Positions 1 to 11,589 of a DNA stretch of 35,767 nucleotides are shown in pieces; position 1 is the first letter of the stretch; each line of letters starts with the position of its first letter. Source of the stretch: Sphingomonas sp. S-NIH.Pt15_0812 (GTDB taxonomy: Bacteria > Pseudomonadota > Alphaproteobacteria > Sphingomonadales > Sphingomonadaceae). The DNA is taken from assembly GCF_003951315.1 (NCBI RefSeq), contig NZ_QLJH01000032.1, positions 1 through 35,767 of the forward strand. The letters are read 5' to 3'. The position numbers were made by a program, and so were the translations under genes. The notes beneath the pieces were generated by a model. It saw only the letters and a program-made list of their open reading frames with translations, was not told where the DNA came from and made no database searches.

Positions 1-519
1 GTCGACGTCACCATCACCACCACCGCCGGTCCCATCGTCGTCGCGCTGGACCGCGGTCATGCGCCGGTCTCGACCGCCAACTTCCTTCGCTATGTCGATG
101 GCAAGCGGTTCGACGGCATCGCCTTCTATCGGTCGATGAAGCTGCCGTGGAACGCCGGGCTGATCCAGGCCGGGCAGCGTGACGGCAAGAAGATCTTCCC
201 GCCGATCCGCCACGAACCGACCACCACCACCGGCCTGTCGCATGTCGAGGGCACCATCTCCATGGCCCGGCGCGAACCCGGTTCGGCGCAGGGCGAATGG
301 ACGATCATGGTCGGCGACATGACCGGCTTGGATGCCAAACCCGGCCCCAACCCGCCCGCCGATCCCGGCTATGCCGCCTTCGGCAAGGTCGTCAGCGGCA
401 TGGACGTGGTCAAGACGATCTGGGCCGCCCCCACCGATCCGCAAAAGGGCGAGGGCGCGATGAAGGGTCAGCTGCTCACCGCGCCGACCCGCATCCTCAC
501 CATCCGCCGCACGCCCTGA
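1..519 (+). CDS. Peptidyl-prolyl cis-trans isomerase, cyclophilin type (5' end missing)
   Basis: The reading frame is open from the first base of the window, so the true start lies upstream. The visible 172 residues cover most of a cyclophilin domain: an early strand (TAGPIVVALD), the segment STANFLRYVDGKRFDG with the Phe-Tyr-Arg stretch (IAFYRS) that contributes the catalytic Arg in the family, and later GTISMARREPGSAQGEW, matching the family's substrate-pocket region (usually sxxMA with a nearby Gln). The C-terminal KVVSGMDVVKTIW is also typical. Cyclophilins catalyse cis-trans isomerisation of X-Pro bonds during protein folding. Many alphaproteobacterial ones are periplasmic, but the signal region is outside the window, so location cannot be stated. 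It ends with TGA about 100 bases before the next gene and has no obvious operon partner here. Confidence 0.9.
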   Translation, partial: VDVTITTTAGPIVVALDRGHAPVSTANFLRYVDGKRFDGIAFYRSMKLPWNAGLIQAGQRDGKKIFPPIRHEPTTTTGLSHVEGTISMARREPGSAQGEWTIMVGDMTGLDAKPGPNPPADPGYAAFGKVVSGMDVVKTIWAAPTDPQKGEGAMKGQLLTAPTRILTIRRTP

Positions 520-625
520 CCGCGGCGGCCGAAGAAATCGCAACGGTTTACGTTGTAACCTGACCGGCGCACCGTGCGGCTTGATATAAGTTGAATCCGA
601 GACCGACGAACGCGGGAACGGATCA

Positions 626-1087
626 ATGGATTGCGCCACTCTTATCGCAGGGCATCGCGCCATCGCAGAGGCGTGCCGCGCAATGCTCGCGACCCTGGCG
701 GACGTGCCGGTCGACATCAATGCGCTGGCCCGCAACCGCATGGCGCTGTCGATGAAGATCAGGGATCACATCCGCAACGAGGATCGCATGATCCTGTCCG
801 TCCTGACGGCGCGCGGCAAAGCCCCCCTGCCGACTTCGGTACGCGACGTGATCGATCGTCGCGCCCGGTTGATGCAATGCTATTCGGAACATGTCGGCCG
901 CTGGAACCTGTCGGCGGTATCCGCCGACACCGCGCGCTTCCATGTCGAGGTGGCCGCACATTTCGACGAGGCCTTCGCCCTGATGGCGGCGCAGGAGCGG
1001 ACGCTATATCCCTATATCCAGTCGCTCGCCGATCGATCGGGATCGATGTCGGCGCAGCCGGCCCCGACCCTGCGGATCGCCTCCTGA
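626..1087 (+). CDS. Hemerythrin HHE-like domain protein
   Basis: A 153-residue, largely helical cytoplasmic protein with no signal peptide. The spacing of His and acidic residues fits a hemerythrin-like four-helix bundle: H10 in the first helix, H48 with E52 (RDHIRNED), H89 in the third helix, and H112 with E124 (AHFDEA and QERTLYP) in the fourth. Proteins of this group bind a di-iron centre and act in oxygen, nitric-oxide or peroxide sensing or in iron handling. The sequence supports the fold but not a specific role. It is monocistronic and convergent with katG, from which it is separated by a strong hairpin terminator. A peroxide-related role would fit the neighbour but is inference. An imperfect inverted repeat (CAACG, five bases, CGTTG) lies about 70 bases upstream of the ATG. 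Confidence 0.7.
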   Translation: MDCATLIAGHRAIAEACRAMLATLADVPVDINALARNRMALSMKIRDHIRNEDRMILSVLTARGKAPLPTSVRDVIDRRARLMQCYSEHVGRWNLSAVSADTARFHVEVAAHFDEAFALMAAQERTLYPYIQSLADRSGSMSAQPAPTLRIAS

Positions 1088-1097
1088 TCCGCGCATG

Positions 1098-1135
1098 AAA
1101 AAGACCGCCGGCGCACAGGGCGGCGCCGGCGGTCT
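1098..1135 (-). terminator. Rho-independent terminator of katG
   Basis: A perfect 13-bp stem (arms 1102-1114 and 1123-1135) closes an 8-base loop. On the minus strand the stem runs straight into TTTTTC, so it is a complete intrinsic terminator for katG, 54 bases past its stop codon. It sits 14 bases past the plus-strand hemerythrin stop and may help to end that transcript too, though there is no T run in that direction. Confidence 0.9.
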
Positions 1136-1188
1136 CGTCGTCGGGTCGTCGCGTCCCGCAAAGGGGGTGAAACAGGACGCGCCGGCCG

Positions 1189-3471
<2,283 letters not shown>

Positions 3472-3533
3472 CTATCCCAGCGCGACGATCGGTAGAAATG
3501 CGAAATCCTTGGCCCTGTGATCGATTACGACGA

Positions 3534-4940
3534 TCAACGATCCTCCGCCCGGCCGGCTGCACCATCCGCCGCCCGCCCGGCACGATCGATCGCGGCGGGG
3601 AAGCACAGGGTCGCGCGCGTGCCGCCCGCCACCGCCAGCACCAGCCGTCCGCCATGGCGCTCCATGATCCGCGTGACGATCGCCAGTCCCAGCCCGGCGC
3701 TGTCCGATCGCGCATGGTCCGCCCGCCAGTAGCGCGCCTGCGCATCGCCCAAATCGACACAGGCGATGCCGGGGCCGTCATCCGCCACCTCCACCGCCGC
3801 CCCCACCGGATCGTCGCGCACGCTCACCGTGATGGTGCAGCCCGCCGGCGTGTGCTTGGCGGCGTTGCCGATCAGATTGGCGATCGCCAGGTCGATCAGC
3901 GTCGCATTGCCCCGGACGCGCGGGCCGGCATCACCGTCCGCGCCGGCAAAGGCCAGGTGATGCCCGCCCTCGATCACCGCCGGGGCCATCCGCACCACCG
4001 TCTCCGTCGCCAGCGCCGCCAGGTCCAGCGCCTCCCAGGGCCGCACGTCGCCATCGTCCAGCGTCGCCAGATCGCGCAACTGAGTCACGACATGGCTCAA
4101 CCGCTCGACCTGCGCCGCGCAACGCTGGCGCAAGGCCGGATCGGGCAGCGCATCCAGTTCCAGCGCCAGCGTCTGGAGCGGCGTCCGCAATTCGTGGACG
4201 ACGTTGCCGACGAATTCCGACTGCCGGAAAAAGGCGCGCCGCACCCGCTCGACCAGGCCGTTGGCGGCGGCGACCAGCGGCCGCGCCTCGGTCGGCAATC
4301 CCTCGATCGCGATCGGCACCCCGCGCGACGAGGCGTCGATCGCCTCCGCCTCCGCCGACGCCCGCCGGAACGCGCGGACGGTGCGCCGCATCGCCAGCCC
4401 GCTCAGCACCGGCAGCAGCAGCAGCACCGGCATCACCAGCGCGATCCGGATCAGGAAGGCCCGCTCGATATCGTCGACGATCACCCCCGGCTGCGACCGG
4501 TCCTGCGCCACCATCACGCGCAAGTTCCGCCCCTCGACCGCCACCGGCCGGGCATAGAGCACGAAATCCTCCGCCCCGACGAACCGGGGCCGCGTCGCGC
4601 GCGCCGCGATCCGCCGCCACGGCACCCCCGCCGCATAGCGGCTTGCCAGCCGCACCCGGCCGGCATCGTCCGTCACCGCGAAGGCGCGCCCGTCATAGGC
4701 GGTGGCATAGCCCGGCTCCAGTTCGCTCGGATGGTCGATCGCCGGCCGGTCCCCCCGCCAGTGCAGCCGCCCCGCGATCATGTCCGCCTCGCGTCGCAGC
4801 GCCACGCGTTCCTCGCGCGCGGTGGCGGCATGGAGCGCCGACATCAGCAGCACCGGCAGCAGCACCGCGACCAGCGTCACCGCCAGCAGCTCGCCCAGCA
4901 GGATGCGCCGCGACAGCGAACGCGGCGCGAACAGGCTCAT
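3534..4940 (-). CDS. Sensor histidine kinase of a two-component system
   Basis: A 468-residue membrane sensor kinase. Transmembrane segments are at about residues 14-36 and 163-184, enclosing a periplasmic sensing region of about 125 residues. A HAMP-like linker follows, then the phosphoacceptor H-box (HELRTP, H249), N-box (NLIGNAAKH, N358 region), G1 (DDGPGI, about 387) and G2 (SAGLGLAI, about 414). It autophosphorylates on H249 and should pass phosphate to the response regulator encoded just upstream. Its ATG overlaps the regulator's stop by four bases (ATGA), so the two are translationally coupled. The divergently transcribed metal-type RND operon makes envelope metal or toxic-compound sensing the best guess. 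The sensor region shows no obvious Met or His cluster, so the ligand is unknown. The start at 4940 was chosen because the frame reads back unbroken into the regulator gene. Confidence 0.93.
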   Translation of the reverse strand: MSLFAPRSLSRRILLGELLAVTLVAVLLPVLLMSALHAATAREERVALRREADMIAGRLHWRGDRPAIDHPSELEPGYATAYDGRAFAVTDDAGRVRLASRYAAGVPWRRIAARATRPRFVGAEDFVLYARPVAVEGRNLRVMVAQDRSQPGVIVDDIERAFLIRIALVMPVLLLLPVLSGLAMRRTVRAFRRASAEAEAIDASSRGVPIAIEGLPTEARPLVAAANGLVERVRRAFFRQSEFVGNVVHELRTPLQTLALELDALPDPALRQRCAAQVERLSHVVTQLRDLATLDDGDVRPWEALDLAALATETVVRMAPAVIEGGHHLAFAGADGDAGPRVRGNATLIDLAIANLIGNAAKHTPAGCTITVSVRDDPVGAAVEVADDGPGIACVDLGDAQARYWRADHARSDSAGLGLAIVTRIMERHGGRLVLAVAGGTRATLCFPAAIDRAGRAADGAAGRAEDR

Positions 4941-5611
4941 GCGATCCGCGCCAGATAGCCGATGCCCCGGATCGTCTCGATCCGTACCGCCGCCTCCGCC
5001 GCCTCCAGCTTGCGGCGCAGCCGGTGGACATAGACCTCGACCGCATTCGGCCCGCCGCCCTCGCCCATCAGGCCGAACAGCTGGTCCTCCACCGCCGCCT
5101 TGGCGACCACCCGCCCGATCCGGCGGAACAGCAGTGCCGCCAGCTCCGCCTCGCGCGCGGACAGCGGCACGACGCCCTCCGCCACGGTCAGCTCGCGCCG
5201 CACCGTGTCGAAATGGCCGTTGCCCAGCGCGATCCGGTTGCCGGCCAGCGCATCCCGCCGCCGCGTCACCGCGCGCAGCCGCGCGACCAGTTCGTCCACG
5301 TCGAACGGCTTGGGCAGATAATCGTCCGCGCCCGCGTCCAGCCCGGCGATCCGCGCGCGCGTGTCGCCCCGCGCCGTCACCACGATCACCGGCACCGCCA
5401 CCCCGTTCGCCCGCCACGTCCGCAGCACCGCCAGCCCATCCCGGTCGGGCAGTCCCAGGTCGAGCAGCACCGCGCCATATTGGGCGACCGCCAGCATCGC
5501 TTCGGCATCCTCGGCCCGCGCGGCATGGTCGGTGGCGATGCCGTGGCGCCCCAGCGCCTGCGCCAGCGCGGCGGCGAGATCGCGATCGTCCTCGACAAGC
5601 AGCAGGCGCAC
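4937..5611 (-). CDS. OmpR-family response regulator
   Basis: A 224-residue transcription factor with an N-terminal receiver domain (acidic E7-D8-D9, phosphoacceptor D51 in LLDLGLP, T79 and K101 in LPKPFD) and a C-terminal winged-helix DNA-binding domain (about 125-220, ending RIETIRGIGYLARI). It is the partner of the kinase that overlaps its stop codon. The start is a GTG at 5611, giving the normal N-terminus MRLLLVEDDRD. No strong ribosome site is visible, and translation may begin on a very short leader. A direct repeat 21-36 bases upstream (5632-5647) has the spacing typical of OmpR-family binding sites and lies in the shared promoter with the RND operon. Autoregulation and control of the efflux genes are therefore the likely roles; this is inference. 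Confidence 0.94.
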   Translation of the reverse strand: MRLLLVEDDRDLAAALAQALGRHGIATDHAARAEDAEAMLAVAQYGAVLLDLGLPDRDGLAVLRTWRANGVAVPVIVVTARGDTRARIAGLDAGADDYLPKPFDVDELVARLRAVTRRRDALAGNRIALGNGHFDTVRRELTVAEGVVPLSAREAELAALLFRRIGRVVAKAAVEDQLFGLMGEGGGPNAVEVYVHRLRRKLEAAEAAVRIETIRGIGYLARIA

Positions 5612-5631
5612 GGCGCGGGTCCGATCCGGTC

Positions 5632-5647
5632 GTAAGGTTCGTGTAAG
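5632..5647 (-). promoter_or_regulatory. Candidate response-regulator box (CTTAC-N6-CTTAC)
   Basis: On the minus strand two exact CTTAC half-sites are separated by six bases, an 11-base period, which is how OmpR-family regulators bind head to tail on one face of DNA. The site lies in the 91-base divergent gap, 21 bases from the regulator GTG and 56 bases from the adaptor ATG. It is positioned to activate the efflux operon, to autoregulate, or both. Confidence 0.5.
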
Positions 5648-5702
5648 CCAGCGGGCCTAGCCGCCGGCCTTCCTCGCCGCAAGCAGGGGTCAAGGCCGCA
5701 TC

Positions 5703-6959
5703 ATGTCCATCGAACACGCATCCCCGCCCCTTCCCACCGTCCTGCGGCTCGACCGCCGTGCGCAACTGCGCTGGCTGCTGATCGGCGGCGGCGTGTTCCT
5801 GCTGATCTGGCTGGCGATGACCGTGATCCGCGCGCTGACCGCGCCGACGCCCGCGGCCGACCATCCCTTGCCCCCCGGCACCTTCCAGGCGACGCCCGAC
5901 CAGCTCGCGCAGATGAAGCTGCTGACCGTCGGCGATGCGGGGGCCGGCGCGCCGCTCGACGCGACCGGCACGATCGCCGTCGATGGCGAGCATAGCGCCC
6001 CCGTCACCCTGCCCTTCTCCGGCCGGGTCGTGCAGGTGCTGGTCGAGGCGGGGCAGGATGTACGGCGCGGCCAGCCGCTCCTCCGCCTCGCCTCCAACGA
6101 CTATGCCGATGCGCGCAACGCCCTGACCACCGCGCGGACCCAGGCCGAGTCGGCCCAGGCGCAGCTCCGCATCGCCGAGGACAACGCCAAGCGGCAGCAG
6201 GCGATCTACGCCACCGCCGGCGGCGCGCTGAAGGATTATCGCCAGGCGGCCAGCGACCTGGTCGTGGCGCGCGCCGCCGTCGCCGCCGCGCAAGGTGCGG
6301 TCCGCACCGCGCAGGACCGGCTGGCGCTGTTCGGCCGCGCCGCCGGCACCGGCGGCCAGGGCGCGGCGATCGTCACCTATGCCGCACCGGTCGCCGGCAC
6401 CGTCGTCGCCCGCGATGTCGCGCCGGGCGAATTCGTCGGCGCGGGCGGCGACAAGCCGCTGCTGACCATCGCCGACCTGTCGCGCGTCTGGCTGGTCGCG
6501 CAACTGCCCGAGCGCGATGCGGCGGGCGTCCATGTCGGCGATGCCGTGACCGTCACCACCCCGGCCTATCCGGGCCGGCGCTTCGCCGCGGTGATCGACA
6601 ATGTCGCGGTCGCGCTCGATCCCGTCACCCATCGCCTGGCGGTGCGCGCCACGGTCCGCAATCCGGACGGCGCGCTGAAGCCGGAGATGTTCGCCAGCTT
6701 CGCGATCCGCCGCGCCGCGCCGGCCGGGCCGGCGGGCGTCCGCGTCCCCTCCGACGCGGTGATCCATGAGGGCGACGGCGCGCGCGTCTGGGTGGCGGGG
6801 GCGAACGGGCGGCTCACCGCCCGCACCGTCACCGTCGCCGACAGCGACGATGGCTGGGACCGCGTCACCGCCGGGCTGAAGCCGGGCGAGCGGATCGTCA
6901 CCGCAGGCGCGCTGTTCGTCAACGAGGCCGGGCTGAACGGCGGGGGTGCCGGCGCATGA
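5703..6959 (+). CDS. RND efflux periplasmic adaptor (membrane fusion protein)
   Basis: A 418-residue adaptor linking the inner-membrane pump to the outer-membrane channel. One N-terminal transmembrane anchor (about residues 24-42) is followed by a barrel-sandwich half (VTLPFSGRVVQVLVEAGQDVRRGQPLLRL), a coiled-coil hairpin of about 80 Ala/Gln-rich residues, the second lipoyl half (APVAGTVVARDVAPGEFVGAG) and beta-barrel and membrane-proximal domains. The order matches CusB/CzcB-like proteins. No N-terminal Met or His metal-binding extension is visible, so metal specificity cannot be read from this protein. It is the first gene of the operon; its stop overlaps the pump start by four bases. It is probably controlled by the divergent two-component system. 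Confidence 0.93.
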   Translation: MSIEHASPPLPTVLRLDRRAQLRWLLIGGGVFLLIWLAMTVIRALTAPTPAADHPLPPGTFQATPDQLAQMKLLTVGDAGAGAPLDATGTIAVDGEHSAPVTLPFSGRVVQVLVEAGQDVRRGQPLLRLASNDYADARNALTTARTQAESAQAQLRIAEDNAKRQQAIYATAGGALKDYRQAASDLVVARAAVAAAQGAVRTAQDRLALFGRAAGTGGQGAAIVTYAAPVAGTVVARDVAPGEFVGAGGDKPLLTIADLSRVWLVAQLPERDAAGVHVGDAVTVTTPAYPGRRFAAVIDNVAVALDPVTHRLAVRATVRNPDGALKPEMFASFAIRRAAPAGPAGVRVPSDAVIHEGDGARVWVAGANGRLTARTVTVADSDDGWDRVTAGLKPGERIVTAGALFVNEAGLNGGGAGA

Positions 6960-9900
6960 ACGGCCTGATCGCCACCGCGCTGCGCCAGCGCGTGCTGATG
7001 CTGATGCTGCTCGCGGGCATGATCCTGGCCGGCGGCGTCGCCTTCGCGAACCTCAACATCGAGGCCTATCCCGACCCCGTCCCGCCGATGGTCGAGGTGC
7101 TGACCCAGTCCAACGGCATCTCCGCCGAGGAGATGGAGCGCGGCGTCACCATCCCGATCGAACAGGCGGTGGCCGGCATCCCCGACCTGAAGGCGGTACG
7201 CACCATCTCGCTGTTCGGCCTGTCCGACGTGCGCATCCAGTTCAGCTACAATGTCGGCTTCCGCGAGGCGGAACAGCGCGTGCTCGGCCGCCTGTCCCAG
7301 CTCGGCGCCCTGCCGGGCAATGCGCAGCCGACCATCTCGCCGACCAGCCCGATCGGCGAGATCTTCCGCTACCGGATCAAGGCGCCGGCCGGCTATTCGG
7401 TCATGGACCTGAAGACGCTCCAGGACTGGGTGCTGCAACGCCGGTTCAAGCGGATTCCCGGCGTCGCCGACGTGACCGGCTGGGGCGGCAAGCTGCGCAC
7501 CTATGAGGTCGTCGTCGACAACGACAAGCTGCTCGCCCACGGCGTCACCCTGGGTCAGGTGCTGGCCGCGATCGGCAAGAGCGACGGCAATGTCGGCGCG
7601 CAGACGATCAACTTCGGATCGCAGGCGGCGATCGTGCGCGGCGTCGGGCTGATCCAGTCGACCGACGCGATCCGCCATGTGCTGGTCGGCACCAATGCCG
7701 GCAATCCCGTACTGCTCAGCGACGTCGCCAGCCTGCGCATCGGCAACCAGCCGCGCCTGGGCATCGCCGGGGTCGGGCCGGACGACGATATCGTCATGGG
7801 CATCGTGCTGATGCAGCGCGGCGCGCAATCCATGCCGACCATCGAACAGGTGAAGAAGGAGGTCGCGACGATCAACGCCGGCGGGGTCCTGCCCCCCGGC
7901 GTCACCCTGGAGCGGATCTACGACCGGTCCGACCTGATCGACGTGACCACGCACACGGTGCTGCACAATCTGATCGAGGGGATCCTGCTGATCTTCCTCC
8001 TGCAATGGCTGTTCCTGGGCAATCTGCGCTCGGCGATCATCGTCGCGACCACCATCCCCTTCGCGCTCGCCTTCGCGGTGCTGATCCTGACCCTGCAGGG
8101 CGAATCCGCCAATCTGCTGTCGGTCGGCGCGCTCGATTTCGGGCTGGTCGTCGATGCCAGCGTCATCATGGTCGAGAATATCTTCCGCCACATGGTCATG
8201 CGCTCCGCCGCGATCGAGAGCGGCCGCACCCATGCCAATGCCGCCAGCCGCTTCTCCGCGATCCTGCATGCGGGGTCGGAAGTCAGCCGCGGCATCGCCT
8301 TCGCCGCCGCGATCATCATCGCCAGCTTCCTGCCGCTGTTCACGCTGACCGGCGTGGAGGGGCACATCTTCGGCCCGATGGCCAAGACCTATGCCTATGC
8401 CATCGCGGGCGGCCTGATCGCCACCTTCACCGTGTCGCCGGTGCTGTCGGCGCTGCTGCTGCCTGACACGCTGGACGAAGTGGAGACCTGGATCGTCCGC
8501 AAGCTGCGGGGGATCTACCGCCCCGCCGCGGCCTTCGCGCTCGGCAACCGGATGCTGACCCTGGGCGGCACCGCGCTGCTGATGGTCGCCGCCCTGGTCG
8601 CGGTCCACGGCCTGGGCGTCGAGTTCCTGCCGCATCTGGAGGAGGGCAATCTCTACATCCGCGCCTCGCTTCCCGCCTCGGTCTCGCTGGAGGCCGGGCA
8701 GCCGACGGTGAACGGCATCCGCCGCATCATCGCCAGCTATCCGGAGGTGCAGCGCGTCATCTCCACCCATGGCCGGCCCGATGACGGCACCGACGCCACC
8801 GGCTTCTTCAACGCCGAATTCTACACGCCGCTTAAACCCGCCGACGAATGGCCGAGCGGCGTGACCAAGGACACGCTGACCCGCGAGCTCCAGGCGAAGC
8901 TCCAGGCCCGTTATCCCGGCGCCGAGTTCGAATTCTCGCAATATATCCAGGACAATGTCGAGGAAGCCTCCTCGGGCGTGAAGGGCGCCAATTCGGTCAA
9001 GGTCTTCGGCCCCGACCTCGCCACGCTGGAGAAACTGTCCGCCCGCATCCAAGCGGAGATGGCCAAGGTGCGCGGCATCACCGATCTCGGCGTGTCCGAC
9101 TCGCTCGGCCAGCCGACGGTGCGGATCGACGTCGATCGCGCCGCCGCCGCGCGCTATGGCCTGACGCCCGACGACATCAACACCACGGTCGCCGCCGCGA
9201 TCGGCGGGCAGAGCCCCGGCGACCTGTACGAGACCGGCACCGACCGCCACTTCCCGATCGTCGTCCGCCTCACCCCCAACGAGCGCGACAGCCTGGAATC
9301 GATCCGCCGCATCACCATCGGCGCGCCCGCGCCCAACGGCAACGGCATCGTCCAGGTGCCCTTGTCCGAGGTCGCCAGGGTCCGCCTGACCTCCGGCGCG
9401 TCCTTCGTCTATCGCGAGCATCAGGAGCGCTATATCCCGATCAAGTTCAGCGTCCGCGACCGCGACCTGGGCGGCGCGGTGGGCGAGGCGCAGGCGCGCG
9501 TCGCCCAAGCCGTGCCGCTGCCCGCCGGCTACCACCTGGAATGGGCGGGCGAGCTGGGCAACCTGACCAGCGCGGTCGACCGGCTGGAGGTGGTCGTGCC
9601 GATCAGCCTGGGGCTGATCCTGATCCTGCTCTACGCCAATTTCTCCTCGGTCACCGACACGCTGATGGCGTTCAGCGTCATCCCGATGGCGATCGTCGGC
9701 GGCGTGCTGGCGCTGGCGCTGACCGGCACCCCGTTCAGCATCTCCGCCGCGATCGGCTTCGTCGCGCTGTTCGGCATCGCGGTGATGGACGGCATCCTGA
9801 TGGTGACGACCTTCAACCAGGCGCTGGACGGCGGCATGGCGCGGGCGGAGGCGCTCGCCACCACCGTCGACACGGCGCTCCGCCCGGTGGTGATGACCTG

Positions 9901-10138
9901 CGCCGCCGCCGCGATCGGCCTGCTGCCCGCCGCCGTCTCGACCGGCATCGGCAGCCAGGTGCAGAAGCCCCTGGCGCTGATCGTGGTCGGCGGCATGGCG
10001 CTCGCCCCCGTGCTGATCCTGCTGGTCATGCCGGTGCTGATCGACCGCTTCTCGCGCCATGTCTCGCCCGAGGAGCGCGGGCCGCACGGCCACGCCCTGC
10101 CCCATCATCCCGCCCGAACCGGGGAGCTGCCGGCATGA
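6956..10138 (+). CDS. Heavy-metal-type RND efflux pump (CzcA/CusA family)
   Basis: A 1060-residue inner-membrane proton antiporter that exports substrate from periplasm or cytoplasm through the adaptor and channel. The N-terminus (NLNIEAYPDPVPPMVEV, then TISLFGLSDVRIQFSY) is characteristic of the heavy-metal subclass. The proton-relay segment in transmembrane helix 4 has the D-x5-D-x6-E pattern of that subclass (D394, D400, E407 in LDFGLVVDASVIMVEN). Two large periplasmic loops and about 12 transmembrane helices are visible as the usual duplicated halves. I did not identify a CusA-type three-Met site with confidence, so the ion (Cu/Ag versus Co/Zn/Cd, or an organic substrate) is open. Start and stop each overlap the neighbouring gene by ATGA, indicating coupled translation. 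Confidence 0.95.
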   Translation: MNGLIATALRQRVLMLMLLAGMILAGGVAFANLNIEAYPDPVPPMVEVLTQSNGISAEEMERGVTIPIEQAVAGIPDLKAVRTISLFGLSDVRIQFSYNVGFREAEQRVLGRLSQLGALPGNAQPTISPTSPIGEIFRYRIKAPAGYSVMDLKTLQDWVLQRRFKRIPGVADVTGWGGKLRTYEVVVDNDKLLAHGVTLGQVLAAIGKSDGNVGAQTINFGSQAAIVRGVGLIQSTDAIRHVLVGTNAGNPVLLSDVASLRIGNQPRLGIAGVGPDDDIVMGIVLMQRGAQSMPTIEQVKKEVATINAGGVLPPGVTLERIYDRSDLIDVTTHTVLHNLIEGILLIFLLQWLFLGNLRSAIIVATTIPFALAFAVLILTLQGESANLLSVGALDFGLVVDASVIMVENIFRHMVMRSAAIESGRTHANAASRFSAILHAGSEVSRGIAFAAAIIIASFLPLFTLTGVEGHIFGPMAKTYAYAIAGGLIATFTVSPVLSALLLPDTLDEVETWIVRKLRGIYRPAAAFALGNRMLTLGGTALLMVAALVAVHGLGVEFLPHLEEGNLYIRASLPASVSLEAGQPTVNGIRRIIASYPEVQRVISTHGRPDDGTDATGFFNAEFYTPLKPADEWPSGVTKDTLTRELQAKLQARYPGAEFEFSQYIQDNVEEASSGVKGANSVKVFGPDLATLEKLSARIQAEMAKVRGITDLGVSDSLGQPTVRIDVDRAAAARYGLTPDDINTTVAAAIGGQSPGDLYETGTDRHFPIVVRLTPNERDSLESIRRITIGAPAPNGNGIVQVPLSEVARVRLTSGASFVYREHQERYIPIKFSVRDRDLGGAVGEAQARVAQAVPLPAGYHLEWAGELGNLTSAVDRLEVVVPISLGLILILLYANFSSVTDTLMAFSVIPMAIVGGVLALALTGTPFSISAAIGFVALFGIAVMDGILMVTTFNQALDGGMARAEALATTVDTALRPVVMTCAAAAIGLLPAAVSTGIGSQVQKPLALIVVGGMALAPVLILLVMPVLIDRFSRHVSPEERGPHGHALPHHPARTGELPA

Positions 10139-11589
10139 CCTGTTCGCCTCGCACCCTCGCCCTGCTGCTCGGCACCGCCGCCCTGTCGGCCTGTTCGGTC
10201 GGACCGCAGCATCCCCGGGTCGACCTGCCCCTGCCGCCGCCGGCCGCCGCCGCCACGCTGGCCGCCAGCGCGGGCCCGACGCAGCGGATCGAACCCGGCC
10301 GCCCCGCGCCCGCCGACTGGTGGACGCGCTTCGGCAGCCCCCGGCTCGACGCGCTCGTCGCCCGCGCGCTGGCCGCCAATACCGATCTGGCGGCGGCGGA
10401 GGCGACCTTGCGCCAGGCCCGCGAACTGCGCGACGTCGCGCGCGGCAATGCCGGGCCGCAGGTCGATGCCGGCTATCAGGCGGAGCGGGCGCGGGTGTCC
10501 AATGCGCTGTCCTCGCCACTCGCCAATGTGGCCGACACGCTCTACACGCTGCACACCAGCCAGTTGTCGGTCACCTATCCGCTCGACCTGTTCGGCGGGC
10601 AGCGCGGCCGCATCCGCTCCGCTACCGCCGCCGCCTCGGTCGCCGCCGCCCGGCTCGACGCGGCCCGGACCAGCGTCGTCGCCAACCTGGCGCTGGCGGT
10701 GATCGAACAGGCCGCGCTCCAGGCCCAGATCGACGCCGCCGCCAGCGCGATCCGTTCCAACCGCGAAATCCTCGACCTGCTCCGCCGCCGCCAGGCGCTG
10801 GGCGAGATCGGCGCGGCGGACGTGGCGGCGCAGGCCAGCGCGCTCGCCACGGCGGAGGCGGTGCTGCCGCCGCTCCAGCGCCAGGCGCAGCACCAGCGCG
10901 CGCTGGTCGCGACGCTGACCGGCACCGCCCCCGGCGCCGCGACGCTCGACCTGCCGACCCTGTCCGAACTGCGCCTGCCGACCGAATTGCCGGTCGCGCT
11001 GCCCGCCGATCTGGTCGCCGCGCGGCCGGACGTGCGCGCCGCGGCCGCGCAGATGGAGGGCGCCGCCGCCGATCTCGGCACCGCCATCGCCGCGCGGCTG
11101 CCCAGCCTCACCCTGTCGGGCAATGCCGGCGGCTCGGCCCAGCGGTTCGAGCGGATGTTCGCGACCGGCAATCCGTTCTATGCACTGATCGGCGGCCTCA
11201 CCGCGCCGATCTTCCACGCCGGCGCCCTCCGCCACCAGCAACGCGCCGCGGAAGCCGCGCTCGACATCGCCAAGGCCGGGTATCGCGGTGCGGCGCTGCA
11301 GGCGTTCGTCGATGTCGACGACGCGCTCGCCGGCCTGCGCGGCGACGCCACCGCGCTCGACGCCGCGACCCGCGCGCGCGACGCCGCCGACCAGTCGCTG
11401 GGCTTCACGCGCCGCCAGCTCCAGCTCGGCGGCGTCGGCACGCTGGCGCTGCTGAACGCCGCCGCCGCCGCCGCCCAGGCCTCGTCCGCCCGCATCCAGG
11501 CGGAGGCGGCGCGGCTCGCCGACACGGTCGCGCTGTTTGAGGCGGTCGGCGGCCCCATTCCCGCATCCGCGACGGAGACCCGCCCATGA
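10135..11589 (+). CDS. RND outer-membrane channel, NodT-type lipoprotein
   Basis: A 484-residue outer-membrane factor that completes the tripartite pump. The N-terminus is a lipoprotein signal with lipobox LSAC (Cys at about residue 20) followed by GPQHPR. The DWWTRFGSPRLDALVARAL stretch and the two Ala-rich coiled-coil repeats (LRQARELRDVARG; LAARPDVRAAAAQMEGA-like) are typical of TolC/NodT channels. The conserved YPLDLFGGQRGRI and FHAGALRHQQRAAEAAL segments mark the two halves. The start at 10135 was chosen because it is the ATG overlapping the pump stop (ATGA) and gives a proper signal peptide. The 3' end again overlaps the following gene by four bases, so all four cistrons are coupled. 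Confidence 0.94.
   Translation: MTCSPRTLALLLGTAALSACSVGPQHPRVDLPLPPPAAAATLAASAGPTQRIEPGRPAPADWWTRFGSPRLDALVARALAANTDLAAAEATLRQARELRDVARGNAGPQVDAGYQAERARVSNALSSPLANVADTLYTLHTSQLSVTYPLDLFGGQRGRIRSATAAASVAAARLDAARTSVVANLALAVIEQAALQAQIDAAASAIRSNREILDLLRRRQALGEIGAADVAAQASALATAEAVLPPLQRQAQHQRALVATLTGTAPGAATLDLPTLSELRLPTELPVALPADLVAARPDVRAAAAQMEGAAADLGTAIAARLPSLTLSGNAGGSAQRFERMFATGNPFYALIGGLTAPIFHAGALRHQQRAAEAALDIAKAGYRGAALQAFVDVDDALAGLRGDATALDAATRARDAADQSLGFTRRQLQLGGVGTLALLNAAAAAAQASSARIQAEAARLADTVALFEAVGGPIPASATETRP

Noticed and set aside
6566..10519. Very long minus-strand open frame opposite the RND operon
   Set aside because: It is an antisense artefact of high-GC coding sequence; the plus-strand proteins have full conserved domains.
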